Assembly (NCBI RefSeq): GCF_009497155.1
Contig: NZ_WINI01000001.1
Span: 930,001 to 994,000 of the forward strand
Reading direction: 5' to 3'
DNA length: 64,000 bases
Source: Glaciimonas soli
Lineage (GTDB): Bacteria > Pseudomonadota > Gammaproteobacteria > Burkholderiales > Burkholderiaceae_D
Part shown: positions 61,829 to 64,000 of the stretch, one piece after another
Layout of the letters: the number at the start of each line of letters is the position of its first letter
Position numbering within the stretch: position 1 is the first letter of the stretch
Program-made: the position numbers and the translations under genes
The notes under the pieces: model-generated
The model's database searches: none
The model's input: the letters and a program-made list of their open reading frames with translations, nothing else
What the model was told of the DNA's origin: nothing

Positions 61829-61901
61829 TTGCGAAGAAGCGAAATTATACAAACATATTTCGCCGCTGACAATCCATATATGAATAATTTAATGAATTTA
61901 A

Positions 61902-63323
61902 TCAAAGAAACTTGGTTAAACGTGCCAATACAACATCACGTCCGAACAATTCCAGCACCGCATCAATCGCTGGCGTCTGCAATTGACCAGTAATCATCAA
62001 ACGCAATGGCATCGCAATTTGTGGCATTTTCAGCGTATGCGCCGCCAGCACTTCTTTGATCATTGCTGATAACGCCGGTTTATTCCACTCCACCGTTTTG
62101 CAACGTTCGGCGAAATCCGCTACGGCCGGCTTGATAGTTGCAGCGACGGCTGTGAAATGTTGCTCCAGCAAAGCAGCATCAGGCATCGGCTGACGATAGA
62201 ACAACATCGCCGCCGCAGCAAGGTCATTGGTGGTGTTGGCACGTTCTTTTAACAATCCAATCACACTGGCCAAATCTGGTGCCTGATTAAAATCTGCGCC
62301 GTCTTTTTCCATCAGTGGCCGTACCAACGCCGCCAGACGTGTATTGTCGGCAGCTTTGATGTAGTGATTATTTACCCAAGCCAGTTTTTCATGATTGAAC
62401 TGTGCTGGCGATTTCGACAGATGGTCCAGATCAAACCAGGCGCAGAATTGCTCCATGCTGAAGATTTCTTCGTTACCGTGACTCCAACCCAATCGCGCCA
62501 AATAATTCAACATCGCTTCTGGCAAATAACCTTGCGCCGGATAATCCATGACACTGACAGCACCGTGACGCTTGGAAAGCTTCTCGCCATCCGCACCCAA
62601 GATCATCGGCACGTGACCATATAGCGGCAAGTTTGCGCCCAGTGCTTTTAAAATATTGATTTGACGTGGCGTGTTGTTGACATGGTCATCACCGCGAATC
62701 ACGTGGGTAATTTTCATATCCCAGTCATCCACCACCACGCAGAAATTATAAGTCGGCGTGCCGTCTGGGCGCGCAATCACTAAATCATCCATCTCACGAT
62801 TGGAAATCGTAATCGTGCCTTTGACCACATCATCCCAACTAACATCGCCATCGAGTGGATTTTTAAAACGTACCACTGGCTTACGATCTACTGGAACAGC
62901 TGGTAAAGTTTTGCCTGCTTCTGGTCGCCAGGTACCGTCGTAGCGTGGCTTCTCGCCCGCTGCACGCATCTTCTCGCGCATTGCTTCGACTTCTTCTGGT
63001 GATGAATAACAGTAATACGCTGTGCCATCCGCCAGCATTTGCGCGACGACTTCACGATACCTATCCATGCGCTGCATCTGGAAAAATGGCCCTTCATCAT
63101 GTTCCAGTCCCAGCCATTTCATGCCTTCTAAAATTGCCTCTACCGCTTCTGGCGTAGAGCGCTCCAGATCAGTATCCTCAACCCGCAGAATAAAAGTACC
63201 GCCAAAATGGCGTGCATAGGCCCAGGAAAATAAAGCAGTGCGCGCTCCACCCAGATGTAAATACCCGGTTGGGCTAGGCGCGAAACGTGTGCGGACAGGA
63301 GTGGAAGTTGTAGATGCAATCAT
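61902..63323 (-). CDS. gltX: Glutamyl-tRNA synthetase
   Basis: GltX charges tRNA-Glu. The 473-residue class I synthetase has the HIGH-type motif in [17 protein letters not shown] (residues about 16-33) and the KMSKS-type GEKLSKRHG near residue 250. The C-terminal anticodon-binding helical domain follows, with [21 protein letters not shown] near the end. Length and motifs are those of the usual bacterial GltX. AAGG lies about 10 bases before ATG 63323. A tRNA-Ala and two tRNA-Glu genes follow on the same strand within 75 to 420 bases, so readthrough could join the enzyme and its substrate tRNA. No gltX paralogue is seen here. Confidence 0.97.
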   Translation of the reverse strand: MIASTTSTPVRTRFAPSPTGYLHLGGARTALFSWAYARHFGGTFILRVEDTDLERSTPEAVEAILEGMKWLGLEHDEGPFFQMQRMDRYREVVAQMLADGTAYYCYSSPEEVEAMREKMRAAGEKPRYDGTWRPEAGKTLPAVPVDRKPVVRFKNPLDGDVSWDDVVKGTITISNREMDDLVIARPDGTPTYNFCVVVDDWDMKITHVIRGDDHVNNTPRQINILKALGANLPLYGHVPMILGADGEKLSKRHGAVSVMDYPAQGYLPEAMLNYLARLGWSHGNEEIFSMEQFCAWFDLDHLSKSPAQFNHEKLAWVNNHYIKAADNTRLAALVRPLMEKDGADFNQAPDLASVIGLLKERANTTNDLAAAAMLFYRQPMPDAALLEQHFTAVAATIKPAVADFAERCKTVEWNKPALSAMIKEVLAAHTLKMPQIAMPLRLMITGQLQTPAIDAVLELFGRDVVLARLTKFL

Positions 63324-63377
63324 GATGAACGAAACCTTAGAACAATAAGTCTTTGATTAAAAACAACTTGAAATAAA

Positions 63378-63404
63378 AACGGCTTTGGATCGCCAAAGCC
63401 GCGT
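63378..63404 (-). terminator. Terminator of the DUF4399 gene
   Basis: CGGCTTTGG / CCAAAGCCG (63380-63388 with 63393-63401) form a stem with TTTTTATT following on the minus strand. It lies between the DUF4399 stop and the gltX start. Confidence 0.85.
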
Positions 63405-63484
63405 TATAACCAAATAAGACAAAATAAGAATAGGACTGTATTTTACAGCGTTGCGACTTTATTTCACGGAATTACTATATTGCA

Positions 63485-63925
63485 TTACTGCACCGTGACA
63501 GTAATCGTTTTGCTCATGGCAGGACCATAAGAACGATGTGCGCCATCGCCAAATTGCAAGGTTAATTGATGTACGCCGGGTGCCAGGGTCAGCGTATCTT
63601 CAGTTTGCCCCTTGCCATAATGCTTGTGTTGCGCATCCATAGGAATGGCTTCACCGGTTGGCATTGGCCCCAGATCAATCAATAAATGATGATGACCGGT
63701 ACCTTCAGTCATATCGCCCACCGGCTTAATTGTCATGCCATTGACTGCAAACTTCACCACAAATGGGCTAGTCACTACAGCACCATCTGCCGGAGTGACA
63801 AAACTCACAGATGGATTTTGTAACATCGCAGCACTCGGTGTCTGCTGCATAGACGAGCAGCCTGCTGTCAATACCGCAACACCTAACACTGCTGCCAACA
63901 AAGGGGATATCCAGCGCATTTTCAT
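63485..63925 (-). CDS. DUF4399 lipoprotein
   Basis: This 146-residue protein has a lipoprotein signal (MKMRWISPLLAAVLGVAVLTAGC) with the lipobox Cys23, then a DUF4399 domain: VSFVTPADGAVVTSPFVVKFAVNGM, TGHHHLLIDLGPMPTGEAIPMDAQHKHYG and VHQLTLQFGDGAHRSYGPAM. The several conserved His suggest metal binding or an enzyme-like surface, but function is unknown. AAGGAG stands 8 bases before ATG 63925. A minus-strand frame ending 15 bases upstream may be its operon partner. Confidence 0.82.
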   Translation of the reverse strand: MKMRWISPLLAAVLGVAVLTAGCSSMQQTPSAAMLQNPSVSFVTPADGAVVTSPFVVKFAVNGMTIKPVGDMTEGTGHHHLLIDLGPMPTGEAIPMDAQHKHYGKGQTEDTLTLAPGVHQLTLQFGDGAHRSYGPAMSKTITVTVQ

Positions 63926-63940
63926 GATGAGCTCCTTGTT

Positions 63941-64000
63941 TTAATCGTTTTTGATAACAATACTCGGAAACTTACTCGTCATATCTTTAGCTTTTTCGGC
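63941..64000 (-). CDS. Possible C-terminal end of another gene
   Basis: On the minus strand one frame is open from the window edge to TAA at 63941-63943, giving the last 19 residues AEKAKDMTSKFPSIVIKND. The other two frames stop within the first 21 bases. The stop lies 15 bases before the DUF4399 start, as expected in an operon. The family cannot be recognised from this length. Confidence 0.35.
   Translation of the reverse strand, partial: AEKAKDMTSKFPSIVIKND

Overview
The window is a chromosomal stretch of a moderate-GC (about half G+C by eye) Gram-negative betaproteobacterium, most likely a member of the Oxalobacteraceae (Burkholderiales). This is inferred from the protein families and neighbourhoods: rpfE-like gene overlapping recJ, gltX followed by tRNA genes, paired large TonB receptors, and a selD-linked PhnD-type transporter. 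The genus cannot be fixed from sequence alone. There is no integrase, transposase, prophage or CRISPR array. The interesting material is in repeats, small RNAs, regulatory DNA and unusual gene neighbourhoods.

Layout. 1-1.7 kb: two branched-chain amino-acid ABC permeases (livM cut by the window edge, livH). 1.8-4.7 kb: a DUF2239 gene behind a 28-bp repeat that builds two promoter-like elements, then the alkylation-repair pair ada-alkB. 4.9-8.4 kb: a glycine-zipper envelope protein, a DUF4142 protein, a type II NADH dehydrogenase and a universal stress protein. 8.8-14.6 kb: two tandem paralogous TonB-dependent receptors. 14.9-27.9 kb: a peptide-import locus with a decayed remnant of one substrate-binding-protein gene, three intact paralogous binding proteins, an exported M3 metallopeptidase, two permeases and a fused double ATPase; just downstream lies a TldD/TldE peptidase pair (28.2-31.0 kb). 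Together these look like capture, trimming, import and intracellular degradation or processing of peptides.

31.0-34.5 kb: three tandem 185-bp units, each encoding on the minus strand an identical ~70-nt terminator-ended RNA-like element carrying CACCTCCT, the same as the anti-Shine-Dalgarno tail of 16S rRNA. Next is a NalP-like lipoprotein subtilase autotransporter. 35.1-37.9 kb: an MdfA-type efflux pump, an ACC-deaminase-family PLP enzyme and folE. 38.0-42.5 kb: selD followed by a PhnD/PhnC/PhnE/PhnE-type ABC importer, best read as a selenium-oxyanion uptake and activation cassette. 42.8-47.2 kb: GABA catabolism (gabT-gabD) with a divergent MocR/GabR regulator.

47.5-52.7 kb: two exported small proteins, then a copper-resistance group (copZ-like chaperone divergent from copA-cueR, a DUF411 protein and a CusF-like protein) controlled by a mirror-image pair of CueR-type promoters. 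52.7-61.1 kb: purU, a bactofilin, a GyrI-like protein, rpfE-like/recJ, a stand-alone TAXI-type binding protein and a metabolite/H+ symporter. 61.4-64.0 kb: two identical tRNA-Glu genes, one tRNA-Ala, gltX, a DUF4399 lipoprotein and the end of one more reading frame. At least four copies of a REP-like palindrome and several copies of a second CTCCC-type palindrome are scattered through the intergenic regions.
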